This document shows, in pieces, positions 9,674-17,455 of a DNA stretch of 64,000 nt. A model generated the notes under the pieces. That model saw only the letters and a program-made list of their open reading frames with translations, was not told the DNA's origin and did no database searches. Numbering within the stretch: position 1 is the stretch's first letter; every line of letters starts with the position of its first letter. Origin of the DNA: Salinilacihabitans rarus (lineage in GTDB: Archaea > Halobacteriota > Halobacteria > Halobacteriales > Natrialbaceae); NCBI RefSeq assembly GCF_024296665.1, contig NZ_CP100762.1, positions 3,410,001-3,474,000 of the forward strand, written 5' to 3'. The position numbers were made by a program, and so were the translations under genes.

Positions 9674-10228
9674 TTAACCGAGAAGATATCGCGCCCAAGG
9701 ATACCGTTCGATCAGCGGAACGCCACCAATCTCGTACTGTTCGATGTACGCATCGAGACCAAGTATCCGCCCTGCCCCGAACGCGGCGACAGAGAGGAAC
9801 ACGAGCATGTACGCGAAATCGCCGTTGATATAGCCGTGTGCGACGTCCCAGTTCCCGAAGTAGAACAAGAGCATCATGAACGCCCCCCAGAACGCGGCGA
9901 GGCGAGTGAGTGCGCCGAATAGGAGGCCAAGTCCGATGAGCACTTCGCCCCACGGAACGGTGATGTTCACGAACTCAACGAACCACGGCGTGTTTCCCAT
10001 CGCCACGAACAGATCTGCGAGTGGACTTCCGTTGTTTGGGACTGCCCCCGTTAGATAGCCGCCAGCACTAAAATCTCCAGAGAGAACCTTGTCGAGGCCA
10101 CTCTGGAAGAACGCCAGCCCCATCATCAACCGAAGCGCGAAGATGAACCAGACACTCAGCGTGTGTAGGCGACCGCTTGCAGTGAACCCCCCAATCGTAC
10201 TTTCTAACTGGACTTCGTGAGATGCCAT
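9674..10228 (-). CDS. DoxX-family membrane protein
   Basis: The 184-residue protein has four transmembrane helices. It shows the DoxX pattern: an early helix with LRLMMGLAFFQSGLDKVL, a middle segment PWGEVLIGLGLLFGALTRL, and a Trp/Tyr-rich FYFGNWDVAHGYINGDFAYM. DoxX proteins are linked to quinone or thiol redox chemistry in membranes; the exact role here is unknown. The ATG at 10228 (MASHEVQLES) is preferred to upstream in-frame codons because the DoxX core starts soon after it. It stands alone between an aconitase relic and the convergent Met/Gly protein. Confidence 0.85.
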   Translation of the reverse strand: MASHEVQLESTIGGFTASGRLHTLSVWFIFALRLMMGLAFFQSGLDKVLSGDFSAGGYLTGAVPNNGSPLADLFVAMGNTPWFVEFVNITVPWGEVLIGLGLLFGALTRLAAFWGAFMMLLFYFGNWDVAHGYINGDFAYMLVFLSVAAFGAGRILGLDAYIEQYEIGGVPLIERYPWARYLLG

Positions 10229-10386
10229 ACCGTGTGCTGACTCTCGGACAACAAATAAACCCAGCCAGTACTTTACCTCCTCAGTATCTCTGAATAGAGG
10301 ACAGCAGTCAGACACGTCACAAAATCAGTATCACCAGTAGCGTTCTTCGTCGTGTCCGGAGAAGACGACTCTCTGGAGAGAGGTGG

Positions 10387-11097
10387 CTATTCCTCAGTGA
10401 GTAACCGACGGAGCACCAGATGAAGAATTCCACTATTTTCGACGTATCGAACGGCTGCAGGCGTCCCACCCTGTGCCGTGACCGGGAATTCGACGGTTGG
10501 GCCATGGGCATGTTCTGCGACGACGGTGAGATCGTCGTTCACGTCTAGGTTGTCAAGTCCGTGAATCGCGACCCGTTCCGAGCCGTCGAGGCCGAGCGAC
10601 TCCCACGAGTCACCGTCGACGAACTGGAGCGGCAAGACACCCATACCGACAAGGTTGTCGCGGAAGGTGCGCTCGTAGCTCTCGGCGATCGTCGCACGGA
10701 CACCTAGCAGATCCGTTCCCTTTGCCGCCCCAGTCACGACTCGATCCTGTTCCGAGTTCTTCACCCGCAAACACGACCAGTAGCGTGTCGTTCTCGCGAT
10801 AGCGACGGCTGGCTTCGAAGACCGTCGTCTGGTCATCGGTTGGGTGATAGATCGTGTAGCCGCCTTCGACGTCGTCGAGCATCTGGTTCTCGACGCGGAC
10901 GTTCGCGAACGTCCCACGCATCATTGCCTCGTGGTTCCCGCGTCGGGCGCCGTAGGTGTTGAATTCGTGGGTTCGACGCCGTGGTCGACGAGCCACTCTC
11001 CGGCCGGTTGCTCGCGAGTAAACGGCCCGGCGGGACTGATATGATCGGTCGTGACCGTCTCACCGAGCAGCATCAGCGTGCGGGCGTCTTCGATGCG
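10387..11097 (-). pseudogene. 3' remnant of an aconitase gene with two frameshifts
   Basis: Three frames read in turn give the aconitase C-terminal domain: ARTLMLLGETVTTDHISPAG; then EFNTYGARRGNHEAMMRGTF; then AAKGTDLLGVRATIAESYE to the end RRLLTEE. The first shift, near 10967, fits loss of one base from a TAC codon (EPYEFNTYG expected). The second, near 10724, is an extra G in a run of G (SSRDWAAKG expected). The first 400-plus residues with the Fe-S cysteines are missing, and the remnant begins inside the end of the SRPBCC gene. It cannot make an active enzyme. Confidence 0.88.
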
Positions 11098-11611
11098 GCT
11101 TCGGTTTCTCAGGTGCCGCCGATTCGATGCGGTCCTTGAAGAAGACGAGTTCCTTGTTCGTATGGTCGTAGAGTTTCGCCTTCCCGGCAAGAGCGGTCGT
11201 GAACACCCATTTCAGCGCTCGGCCCCGTCGGTTATTCGGGAAGTCCATCCAGACGGCGTGTGACATCCGAGTCCCGTCTTCAGTCTCTTCGAGTCGAATG
11301 GTACCTCCTTCGGGAATCCGAACGGTGACGAGTCCGCGAAGGAGCGGATAATACGCCGTCCCCGTCCAGACCGCCACGTTGGGATGGTCGATATACTGGA
11401 ATCGGCCATGCAGGTCGGCGTACATCCCGGCGACCTCTTCGGCCTGGTGGAACGTCCCGCCCTCGCGCGGGCGGTTGTCGGGCGTGTCGTATTCGAGCCC
11501 GTAGTGTTCCTCGGGGTTCGACGCCGTCCAATGGACTGGGTCGGTCACGTACTCCCAGATCTCCTCGGACGATGCGTCGATGACGATTTCGGCTTTGGCG
11601 GTGGCGTACAT
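11060..11611 (-). CDS. SRPBCC (START/polyketide cyclase-like) protein with fused foreign C-terminus
   Basis: Residues 1-165 make a helix-grip ligand-binding domain beginning with the family's AEIVIDASSEEIWEYVTDP. The substrate is unknown. After about residue 165 (FFKDRIESAAPE) the frame runs into the aconitase relic read out of frame and stops 12-15 residues later with a basic tail (HRRRPHADAAR). The natural stop has therefore been lost at the junction, near 11100. It is 16 bases downstream of the DUF5676-like gene on the same strand. The fold should survive the altered tail. Confidence 0.8.
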   Translation of the reverse strand: MYATAKAEIVIDASSEEIWEYVTDPVHWTASNPEEHYGLEYDTPDNRPREGGTFHQAEEVAGMYADLHGRFQYIDHPNVAVWTGTAYYPLLRGLVTVRIPEGGTIRLEETEDGTRMSHAVWMDFPNNRRGRALKWVFTTALAGKAKLYDHTNKELVFFKDRIESAAPEKPKPHRRRPHADAAR

Positions 11612-11627
11612 GGATTGACTCCCCGAT

Positions 11628-11927
11628 TTATGATGCGAAGGCGTTGTACAGCCACGCGAAGGCGTACATCAAGACGAAGCTGATCACCGCTGCCTCGACC
11701 ATGCCCGCCACAGTCCCGACGACGGTCGGTTCGAAGAACAGGTGCCACTGCTCCATCGCTTCGACTGCGCCCTCGTAGACGCCGATTGCTCCGAACACAC
11801 CGAGCAGGAGCATCGCGACGGCAGAGACAACTGCTGCTGCGCCCGCCAGTGCCAACGAATCGAGATGCATTACGTTGGTCGTGGAGTCCATTTCGTACGC
11901 GTCTTGGTTTGTGGTAGTAGTACTCAT
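11628..11927 (-). CDS. Small membrane protein, DUF5676-like
   Basis: The 99-residue protein has two transmembrane helices (about 26-49 and 70-96) after a Thr-rich hydrophilic start. Its second helix and ending (VGTVAGMVEAAVISFVLMYAFAWLYNAF) resemble the DUF5676 family, whose bacterial members end in AWLYN and are often found with copper or other metal-resistance genes. The biochemical role is unknown. It heads a short minus-strand unit with the SRPBCC gene. Family assignment is from recollection of the C-terminal signature. Confidence 0.65.
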   Translation of the reverse strand: MSTTTTNQDAYEMDSTTNVMHLDSLALAGAAAVVSAVAMLLLGVFGAIGVYEGAVEAMEQWHLFFEPTVVGTVAGMVEAAVISFVLMYAFAWLYNAFAS

Positions 11928-12235
11928 GACTAGAGATACGCTCTACTCCTTCATTCGGGTTGCTCTTACAATTCGAAAGGAAGAGTCTCCCTGGTAACAC
12001 GGCGCAAGAATATCGTGGGGGAAACAGCGGTACAACCCCCATATCTGTGTGACCGGTCCGTCGGAAGATCAAGCAGCAACTACCGACCGGAATCGGTGAC
12101 ACGCAGAAACTGATGTGCTCGAACGGTTGACCACAGCTGATAGCAAGCATCACCTTTGAATACAAGATTTACTCCGCCCACAGCCCCAGTTTCTTAAGAA
12201 CAAATACCAAAACAGATGACTGCGATAGTCTAGAT
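11928..12235. other. 308-base intergenic region with divergent promoters
   Basis: No coding potential is visible on either strand. The right end, before the permease ATG at 12236, holds an AT-rich stretch (TTCTTAAGAACAAATACC, about 12191-12208). Its CAAATACC part is about 30 bases from the ATG, fitting a leaderless start. The left end serves the DUF5676-like gene. The middle shows nothing I can name. Confidence 0.5.
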
Positions 12236-13639
12236 ATGCAAGCCGCCCTCGTTGACGGAATCCTCGAGTCCTTACGAATAGGTGTCGGCTTCCTCTGGAC
12301 CGCTGCGTGGGCGATCATCATGGGGCTCGTCATCACGAGTCTCGTTCAGGTTTACGTCTCGAAAGAGCGGATGGCCAAAGTACTCGGAGAGGGGAATCTG
12401 AGTGGCCTCACGAAAGCAACAGTGTTCGGCGCCGCGAGTAGTGGTTGTAGCTTCGGCGCGGTCGCCATTGGGAAGGGGCTGTTCAAAAAGGGAGCGCACA
12501 CGGTGAACTTCTTCGCGTTCATGTTCGCCTCGACGAACCTCATCGTCGAGCTCGGGCTGATGATACTCATCCTCCTCGGGTGGGAGTTTCTGGTTGCAGA
12601 ACTCCTTGGCGGCGTCATTCTCATTGCCGTGATGGCGATCCTCGTCCATCTGACGCTCCCCGAGAACCTGTTCGAGCAAGTCCGGAAGGAACTGAATCAA
12701 CGCGACGACGAGCAGGGAACCACCGAGGACCCGACCTGCGGGATGGAAGGCAAAGACGAGTACTCACTGGTGACCGACGGCGGCGAGACGCTGAAGTTCT
12801 GTTCGGAAGGGTGCATGGAAACCTACCAGCAGGAGACCGCTAGCAACGGCGGGTGGCGCGACGAACTCCTTTCGTGGGGTGGCTGGTACAAAGTCGGGAA
12901 TCAGTATCGTAAAGAGTGGTCGATGATCTGGAAAGACGTCATCGCGGGCTTTCTCATCTCGGGATTCGTTATCGTGTTCGTCCCCCAGCGGGTGTGGAAC
13001 ACGCTTTTCCTCCAAGGCGACGGGCTGCTCGTCAGCGCCGAGAACGCTATCATGGGTGTGGCGATCGCCGTCATCAGCTTCGTCGGGAGCATCGGCAACG
13101 TCCCGTTCGCCGTCGCGCTCTGGGGTGGCGGTGTCAGCTTCGCCGGGGTCATCGCGTTCGTCTACGCCGACCTCATCACGATTCCCGTGTTGAACGTCTA
13201 CCGGAAGTACTACGGCTGGAAGGTGATGCTGTACATCCTCGGCGTCTTCTTCGTGACGATGGCGTTCACGGGCTTTCTCATGGAGCAACTGTTCGCGGCG
13301 CTCGACATAATCCCGAACCTCGCTGGCGGGCAGACGGCGTCCGAACAGACGTACTTTGAGCTCAACTACACGTTCTACCTCAACATCATCGCGTTCGCAC
13401 TCTCCGGGTTTCTTCTCTACGTCTACCGCCGGGGATTAGGTGCGCCCGGGCAGTACCGCGACCCCGTCTGTGGGATGCGGACCGACGACAGCGGGCCGAG
13501 TCTCACCCACAACGGCGAGACGTACCACTTCTGTTCGAATCGGTGTAAGCGCTCGTTCGAGAAGCACCCATCCGAGTTCGCACATCAACATCCGCAGGTC
13601 TCAGGGACAGGAGATTCCCAGAGCCATGACCATCACTGA
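12236..13639 (+). CDS. Permease (PF03773-like) with two YHS/TRASH-type metal-binding motifs
   Basis: The 467-residue protein has two blocks of four membrane helices. The first block carries the permease signature AASSGCSFGAVAIGKGLFKKGA and the second SFVGSIGNVPFAVALWGGG, as in the ArsP_1/DUF318 permeases. A cytoplasmic loop (about residues 165-200) reads DPTCGM ... FCSEGCMETYQ, and a second copy at 409-445 reads DPVCGM ... FCSNRCKRSFEKHP: two YHS-type metal sites. The tail ends in HDHH. Family members export organic arsenicals or move other soft-metal species; the cysteine modules suggest a metal or metal complex as cargo or ligand. It stands alone with its own promoter. Confidence 0.85.
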   Translation: MQAALVDGILESLRIGVGFLWTAAWAIIMGLVITSLVQVYVSKERMAKVLGEGNLSGLTKATVFGAASSGCSFGAVAIGKGLFKKGAHTVNFFAFMFASTNLIVELGLMILILLGWEFLVAELLGGVILIAVMAILVHLTLPENLFEQVRKELNQRDDEQGTTEDPTCGMEGKDEYSLVTDGGETLKFCSEGCMETYQQETASNGGWRDELLSWGGWYKVGNQYRKEWSMIWKDVIAGFLISGFVIVFVPQRVWNTLFLQGDGLLVSAENAIMGVAIAVISFVGSIGNVPFAVALWGGGVSFAGVIAFVYADLITIPVLNVYRKYYGWKVMLYILGVFFVTMAFTGFLMEQLFAALDIIPNLAGGQTASEQTYFELNYTFYLNIIAFALSGFLLYVYRRGLGAPGQYRDPVCGMRTDDSGPSLTHNGETYHFCSNRCKRSFEKHPSEFAHQHPQVSGTGDSQSHDHH

Positions 13640-13771
13640 ACGCCGCATCGCGATATCGAGTTTCGCGGCCAAGCAGTCCCGTGTATTGCTTTGACCAATC
13701 AAAACTGGTACACCGATGCCTCACAAACACTCATACATGAGCAGGTACACCGGCGGATCGAGGTGGATGAA

Positions 13772-14365
13772 ATGAATCGACAGCGAGCCGACACAGTAGT
13801 CGGTAGCTTGGTCGCTGCTGTCATCATAGTCGGCGGTGCCCTTAGCTGGGAAGCGTACCAACAACAGCAGGCCTTCGAGCAAATGGGATCGATGATGGGT
13901 ACGTCAATGGGGACGGTTCACGGAACGAATCCACTCTGGTACGTCCTCGGGACCTTCCTCGTCTCGGCTGTCATCGGTGGGGGATATCTCACGGTTCGGG
14001 ACGAGGCCACCAGCACAGACGTAAACGACCGTTCACAGAATGAGATGGCGGATCCGACCGACCGTGAGAGCACCGAATCACCAGAGGGAACTATCCAATC
14101 GAATGGAGCCATCAATCCAGAGTCTCAGCCACAGGCTCGCGTATTAGACCTCCTGCCAGAAGATGAACGCCGTATCCTCGAACCAGTCATCTCCTCGCCC
14201 GGCATTACGCAGATCGAATTACGGGACCGTTCTGACTTCTCGAAAAGCAAGGTGAGCCAGACAGTTAGTGCCCTCGAGAAGCGCGGACTGTTGTACCGCG
14301 AGCGCCAGGGGCGAACGTATCGTATCTATCCGAGTGACGATTTGCAGCAGAATCAGGCGCATTAG
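13772..14365 (+). CDS. Membrane-anchored winged-helix regulator with Met-rich outer loop
   Basis: From the ATG at 13772 (RBS-like GGTGGA just upstream) the 197-residue protein has two membrane helices (about 10-28 and 53-72). The short loop between them reads FEQMGSMMGTSMGTVHG. A polar linker of about 50 residues follows, then a MarR-like/IclR-like winged helix (EDERRILEPVISSPGITQIELRDR ... SKSKVSQTVSALEKRGLLYRERQG). This is the layout of haloarchaeal membrane HTH proteins, but the methionine cluster points to Cu(I)/Ag(I) sensing outside the membrane with DNA binding inside. The target is unknown; neighbours are metal-handling genes. Confidence 0.8.
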   Translation: MNRQRADTVVGSLVAAVIIVGGALSWEAYQQQQAFEQMGSMMGTSMGTVHGTNPLWYVLGTFLVSAVIGGGYLTVRDEATSTDVNDRSQNEMADPTDRESTESPEGTIQSNGAINPESQPQARVLDLLPEDERRILEPVISSPGITQIELRDRSDFSKSKVSQTVSALEKRGLLYRERQGRTYRIYPSDDLQQNQAH

Positions 14366-14431
14366 CGATCGCTACTGCAGAGCCAGAACAGTATGGAACC
14401 GTGGTCGTGGGTGCTGCACTCAGGAGAGGAA

Positions 14432-14448
14432 GGGTTGGGTGCCAACCC
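14432..14448 (+). terminator. Hairpin downstream of the winged-helix gene
   Basis: GGGTTGG-GTG-CCAACCC is a perfect 7-base inverted repeat 67 bases after the stop of the regulator. It could end its transcript. It is not followed by a T tract, which archaeal terminators usually need, so the role is uncertain. The AT-rich ACGGTTAAATAG (about 14488-14499) further on may be the promoter of the secreted His/Met protein. Confidence 0.35.
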
Positions 14449-14591
14449 GGCGAATTCGAGCCGGATGAACGATCACATCCCTGAAAAACGGTTAAATAGC
14501 CCTATACACGCTCTCGAACGTTCTCCTGTGCGGATTTACACCCACGTCGATAACTCGCGAGCAGTCCTACGAGTAACCGAGGAGAAAGACA

Positions 14592-14885
14592 ATGACCAAC
14601 TTCAAACTCGGCCGCTGGCTGCTCGTGGCACTCGCGATCGTCGGACTCGCGTTCGCCGCCCCCGTGGTCAGCGCACACGGCAACGAAACGACCGCTGACG
14701 ACGCGCCCCCGTCCGATGGGGCCGCCGACTGGGCAGCCTGGATGGAGGCGCAGATGACCGAGCACATGGGCCCTGGTAGCGTCGAGTGGATGGAGTCGCA
14801 CATGGGTGTGACCGTCGACGAGATGGCCCAGGACATGGCTGACGACGACTACAACGGCGGGATGGACGGGCAGGGCCACTGCTGA
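14592..14885 (+). CDS. Secreted His/Met-rich small protein, probable metal binder
   Basis: The 97-residue protein starts with a Sec-type signal peptide (basic KLGR, hydrophobic core, cleavage after VVSA near residue 28). The mature part of about 68 residues is acidic and repeats HM and WM pairs (MTEHMGPGSVEWMESHMG, later DEMAQDMADDD) and ends GQGHC. His-Met motifs of this kind bind Cu(I)/Cu(II) in exported copper-resistance proteins. It lies 57 bases before the first SHOCT gene on the same strand, so the two are probably co-transcribed. No named family is recognised. Confidence 0.78.
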   Translation: MTNFKLGRWLLVALAIVGLAFAAPVVSAHGNETTADDAPPSDGAADWAAWMEAQMTEHMGPGSVEWMESHMGVTVDEMAQDMADDDYNGGMDGQGHC

Positions 14886-14942
14886 CGCCCCTGACCGTTT
14901 CGATCGCTTCAACCGAACACCGCGACTCACCAACTCAAGAGA

Positions 14943-15299
14943 ATGACGCAATTCACCACTCACATCGGACGCACTGCTCGTCGACTCGCGATATTCGCCG
15001 TCCCACTGCTGGTCGCGACGACTGGAACGGCTGCTGCCCACGGTAGCGGGAACTACGGCGGCGGTATGATGGGCGGGAGCGGCTGGGGCCTCTTCGGCGG
15101 AGCGATGGGGCTCTGGGGACTCCTTTGGATGGGGCTCCTCATCGCCGTCCCGCTCTACATCGTCTATGCGCTCCTCAACCGAGGTTCCGGCGGGAACGAT
15201 GAGCAGTCGCTATCGGTTCTCCGCGAGCGCTACGCCCGCGGGGAACTCTCGGATGACGAATTCGATCGGCGGCGAAAACAGCTCGAACGCACCGGATGA
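14943..15299 (+). CDS. Met/Gly-rich membrane protein with C-terminal SHOCT domain (1 of 4)
   Basis: The 118-residue protein has a signal-like first helix, an outer segment of Gly, Met and Trp (NYGGGMMGGSGWG), a membrane helix (about 58-76) and a C-terminal SHOCT domain (LRERYARGELSDDEFDRRRKQL). SHOCT is a short helical module thought to mediate oligomerisation or interaction. Three more proteins of the same layout lie within 4 kb. The stop codon is inside a long hairpin (15289-15327). The function is unknown; a role in holding copper at the membrane is inferred from the Met-Gly motif and the neighbours. Confidence 0.8.
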   Translation: MTQFTTHIGRTARRLAIFAVPLLVATTGTAAAHGSGNYGGGMMGGSGWGLFGGAMGLWGLLWMGLLIAVPLYIVYALLNRGSGGNDEQSLSVLRERYARGELSDDEFDRRRKQLERTG

Positions 15300-15327
15300 C
15301 TGGAACAGTTGCTGTTCCAACCGGTGC
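15289..15327 (+). terminator. Nested hairpin at the end of the first SHOCT gene
   Basis: An outer pair GCACCGG (15289-15295)/CCGGTGC (15321-15327) encloses an inner pair GGAACAG (15302-15308)/CTGTTCC (15312-15318). The structure overlaps the TGA stop at 15297-15299. It is either a terminator or a processing site between the SHOCT gene and the DUF302 gene. No poly-T follows. Confidence 0.5.
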
Positions 15328-15394
15328 ACCACACCCCCAACGCCCGCCGTTGCGGCACCCAACCGTTAACCCCGTGGACGGGGTATGACATTTC

Positions 15395-15811
15395 ATGGAA
15401 TACACAATACAGACTTCAGTCACCGGCAAGTTCGACGACGTCGTCGACATCACGATCGCAGCGCTCGAAGACGAAGGATTCGGCGTCCTCTGTGACATTG
15501 ACATTCAGGCGACACTCAAGGAGAAACTCGGCGAAGAGTTCCGCCAGTACCGCATTCTCGGTGCATGCAATCCCCCTCTGGCATACGAGGGACTGACCGA
15601 AGAAATCGAACTCGGCGCACTCCTCCCGTGTAACGTCATCGTCTACGAAACCGATGACGGCGATATCGTTGTGAGTGCCGTCGATCCGCAGCAATTGGTC
15701 GGCATCGCAGACAACGATGCGCTCGACTCCATCGCGACCGAGGTCAACGAGCGTTTCGAGCGTGTTCTCTCGGCCGTCCCCGACAAACTAGGCTCCACGT
15801 CGGAGGCCTGA
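15395..15811 (+). CDS. DUF302-domain protein
   Basis: The 138-residue soluble protein is a complete DUF302 domain: EYTIQTSV at the start, ALEDEGFGVLCDIDIQATLKEKL, then YRILGACNPPLAYEGL and LLPCNVIVYE. The family forms a small alpha/beta fold of unknown activity, found widely in sulfur- and metal-related gene clusters. Two cysteines sit at conserved sites (GACNPP and LLPCN). It lies six bases upstream of the second SHOCT gene, so the pair is an operon. Confidence 0.9.
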   Translation: MEYTIQTSVTGKFDDVVDITIAALEDEGFGVLCDIDIQATLKEKLGEEFRQYRILGACNPPLAYEGLTEEIELGALLPCNVIVYETDDGDIVVSAVDPQQLVGIADNDALDSIATEVNERFERVLSAVPDKLGSTSEA

Positions 15812-15817
15812 TCTTCG

Positions 15818-16162
15818 ATGTCTTCATCGAACCAACTCGACACCACGACCATCGTTCTCCTGACACTCGGAGCGATCATCCTGCTCCCGTTGCTCACAAT
15901 GGGGATGGGATTCGGCGGGATGATGGGGTACGGTGGGATGATGGGTCAGTATGGCGGAACTGGTGGATGGTGGCCGTTCATCGGGATGCTCGTCCCGCTC
16001 CTCATCCTCCTCGGCGGTGGCTACCTCGTCTTCCGGCGCATGAGCGAAACGCAGACATCTCGAAATCCCGCAATGGAGGAACTCCGCGCGGCATACGCTC
16101 GCGGCGACCTCACTGACGAAGAGTTCGAAGCCCGCCGCGACAGGCTCGAACGGTCGGAGTAA
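15818..16162 (+). CDS. Met/Gly-rich membrane protein with C-terminal SHOCT domain (2 of 4)
   Basis: The 114-residue protein has two membrane helices (about 9-28 and 47-66) joined by a loop of MGMGFGGMMGYGGMMGQYGG, and ends with the SHOCT motif MEELRAAYARGDLTDEEFEARRDRLER. The layout matches the genes at 14943, 17083 and 18599. It follows the DUF302 gene by 6 bases. A small GTGGG/CCCAC hairpin at 16183-16197 follows the stop and may end this transcript. Confidence 0.82.
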   Translation: MSSSNQLDTTTIVLLTLGAIILLPLLTMGMGFGGMMGYGGMMGQYGGTGGWWPFIGMLVPLLILLGGGYLVFRRMSETQTSRNPAMEELRAAYARGDLTDEEFEARRDRLERSE

Positions 16163-16310
16163 ACCAACGAGTACGCACTAAGGTGGGTATTTCCCACGCT
16201 TGTGTGATCGAATGCATTCGTGATGCTACTCCCGATCACCACTGTGTGAGCGCGCCTTCGAATCGAAGAGATGGAATTCTCTCAGCTTACGATTCTGAAT
16301 AGCAATGTGG

Positions 16311-16316
16311 TTAAGT
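16311..16316 (+). promoter_or_regulatory. TATA-like box of the thioredoxin gene
   Basis: TTAAGT is 22-27 bases before the GTG at 16338, the spacing expected for a leaderless haloarchaeal message. It supports the GTG over the in-frame ATG at 16305, which would lie upstream of the box. Confidence 0.5.
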
Positions 16317-16337
16317 CCCAATACCGTAGTATACTAT

Positions 16338-16646
16338 GTGACCGAAGTCATCCTCTTCACCCAAGAGACGTGCGGAGCATGCGCAACACAGCGAGAGAAA
16401 AACGAGGGCATCGAGGACGAATACCCCGACGTCGAGTTTCGAGAGGTCGACATCCAGAAAGATCTGGAAACGGCCGAGAAATACGGCGTCCGGAAGACGC
16501 CGACGACACTCGTCTACGCGAACGGTGAACAGACCGCCGAATTCATCGGCATCGTCGACCGGGAAGATCTGGAGTCAGCTATCGAGAGCGCGACCCAGCA
16601 GTCATCTGGATTCGCCCAGCGCCTCGTCGATGTCGTGCGCGGATAA
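16338..16646 (+). CDS. Thioredoxin-like protein with CGAC active site
   Basis: The GTG start gives a 102-residue thioredoxin fold: VILFTQETCGACATQ carries the CxxC redox pair (CGAC), VEFREVDIQKD follows, and VRKTPTTLVYANG holds the cis-proline. Such small thioredoxins reduce disulfides or metal-thiolates in the cytoplasm. The start is set by the position of the TATA-like box. It lies between the second SHOCT gene and the broken halocyanin gene and may support the redox state of metal-binding cysteines; that role is inferred. Confidence 0.85.
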   Translation: MTEVILFTQETCGACATQREKNEGIEDEYPDVEFREVDIQKDLETAEKYGVRKTPTTLVYANGEQTAEFIGIVDREDLESAIESATQQSSGFAQRLVDVVRG

Positions 16647-16671
16647 CGAACCAGCGACCGATTGAACTCAT

Positions 16672-17421
16672 ATGACGAACTATAGTCGACGATAGTCGAC
16701 GTCAGTTCCTGAGAGTGTTCGGTGCAGGCGCAGTCGCCAGCGCAGCCCTCTCTCAGCCAGCGAGCGCACAGGAGACGCTCATCGTGAAGATGGGCAACAA
16801 CTATTTCGACCCGATCGGGCTCCACGTCGAACCCGGCACGACCGTCCGCTTCGAGATAGCAGCCGGTGCACACTCGGCAACGGCCTACGAGAACCGGATT
16901 CCATCCGCCGCCAGCGGATTCGATCGTGGGATCATCTCGTCGGGAGGGTTCGAGTACACGTTCGAAGAACCAGGCACGTACGACTACTACTGCATCCTGC
17001 ACAAGTCGGTCGGGATGGCCGGTCGCATCGTCGTCGGCAGCCCTGGCGGTCCAGCCGAAGCAAATCCAATTCCAACGGTGACGTGCCCGAGAGCGACGCG
17101 ATCGTCGAACAGGGCGCGATAGCGTATGGATCCAACATCGGAAGTGGCGGGCTGCCGTTCGTCGGCGGGGCACTCGGAATGCTGGGGCTGGTCGGCGGAC
17201 TCCTCTACTGGGCACTGGGTCGAGGTGCTGCACCTCCAGAAAGTGACGATTCTGCGATGGAACTCCTCCAACGCCGTTACACACGAGGCGGGATCAACGA
17301 AGCGGAGTTCCAGCGACGCCGTGAGCGATTGGTGAAGAATCAAGAGAACGACTCTGTTGAAACACTCATTCTTCAGATGTGCTTTTGGCTGAAACAACTG
17401 TTACGGAGATATGCGAACTGA
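16672..17421 (+). pseudogene. Halocyanin (blue copper)-SHOCT fusion gene, broken by two frameshifts
   Basis: Read through the shifts, the protein has a Tat signal (SRRQFLRVFGAGA), a cupredoxin domain (LIVKMGNNYFDPIGLHVEPG ... AAGAHSATAYEN ... YYCILHKSVGM with His, Cys, His, Met copper ligands), a membrane helix and a SHOCT tail (LLQRRYTRGGINEAEFQRRRERL). The first shift is a 10-base tandem duplication in the signal (16682-16701), which puts a TAG after MTNYSRR. The second is one missing base near 17075-17085, between the cupredoxin and the helix. Internal starts at 16715 or 17083 could make pieces, without the Tat signal or without the copper domain. Confidence 0.85.
16682..16701 (+). repeat. 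Perfect 10-base tandem duplication
   Basis: ATAGTCGACG occurs twice in a row. Removing one copy restores MTNYSRRQFLRVFG, an ideal Tat signal in frame with the cupredoxin. Because a 10-base change shifts the frame, this duplication is the inactivating event. Loss of one copy by slippage would repair the gene. Confidence 0.95.
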
Positions 17422-17455
17422 CCGAGGAGAAGAACAGGCGGGAAAGAGAACTCAA

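Noticed and set aside
10387-10917. A stand-alone 176-codon gene
   Set aside because: It is the last frame of the aconitase relic joined to noise upstream of the frameshift.
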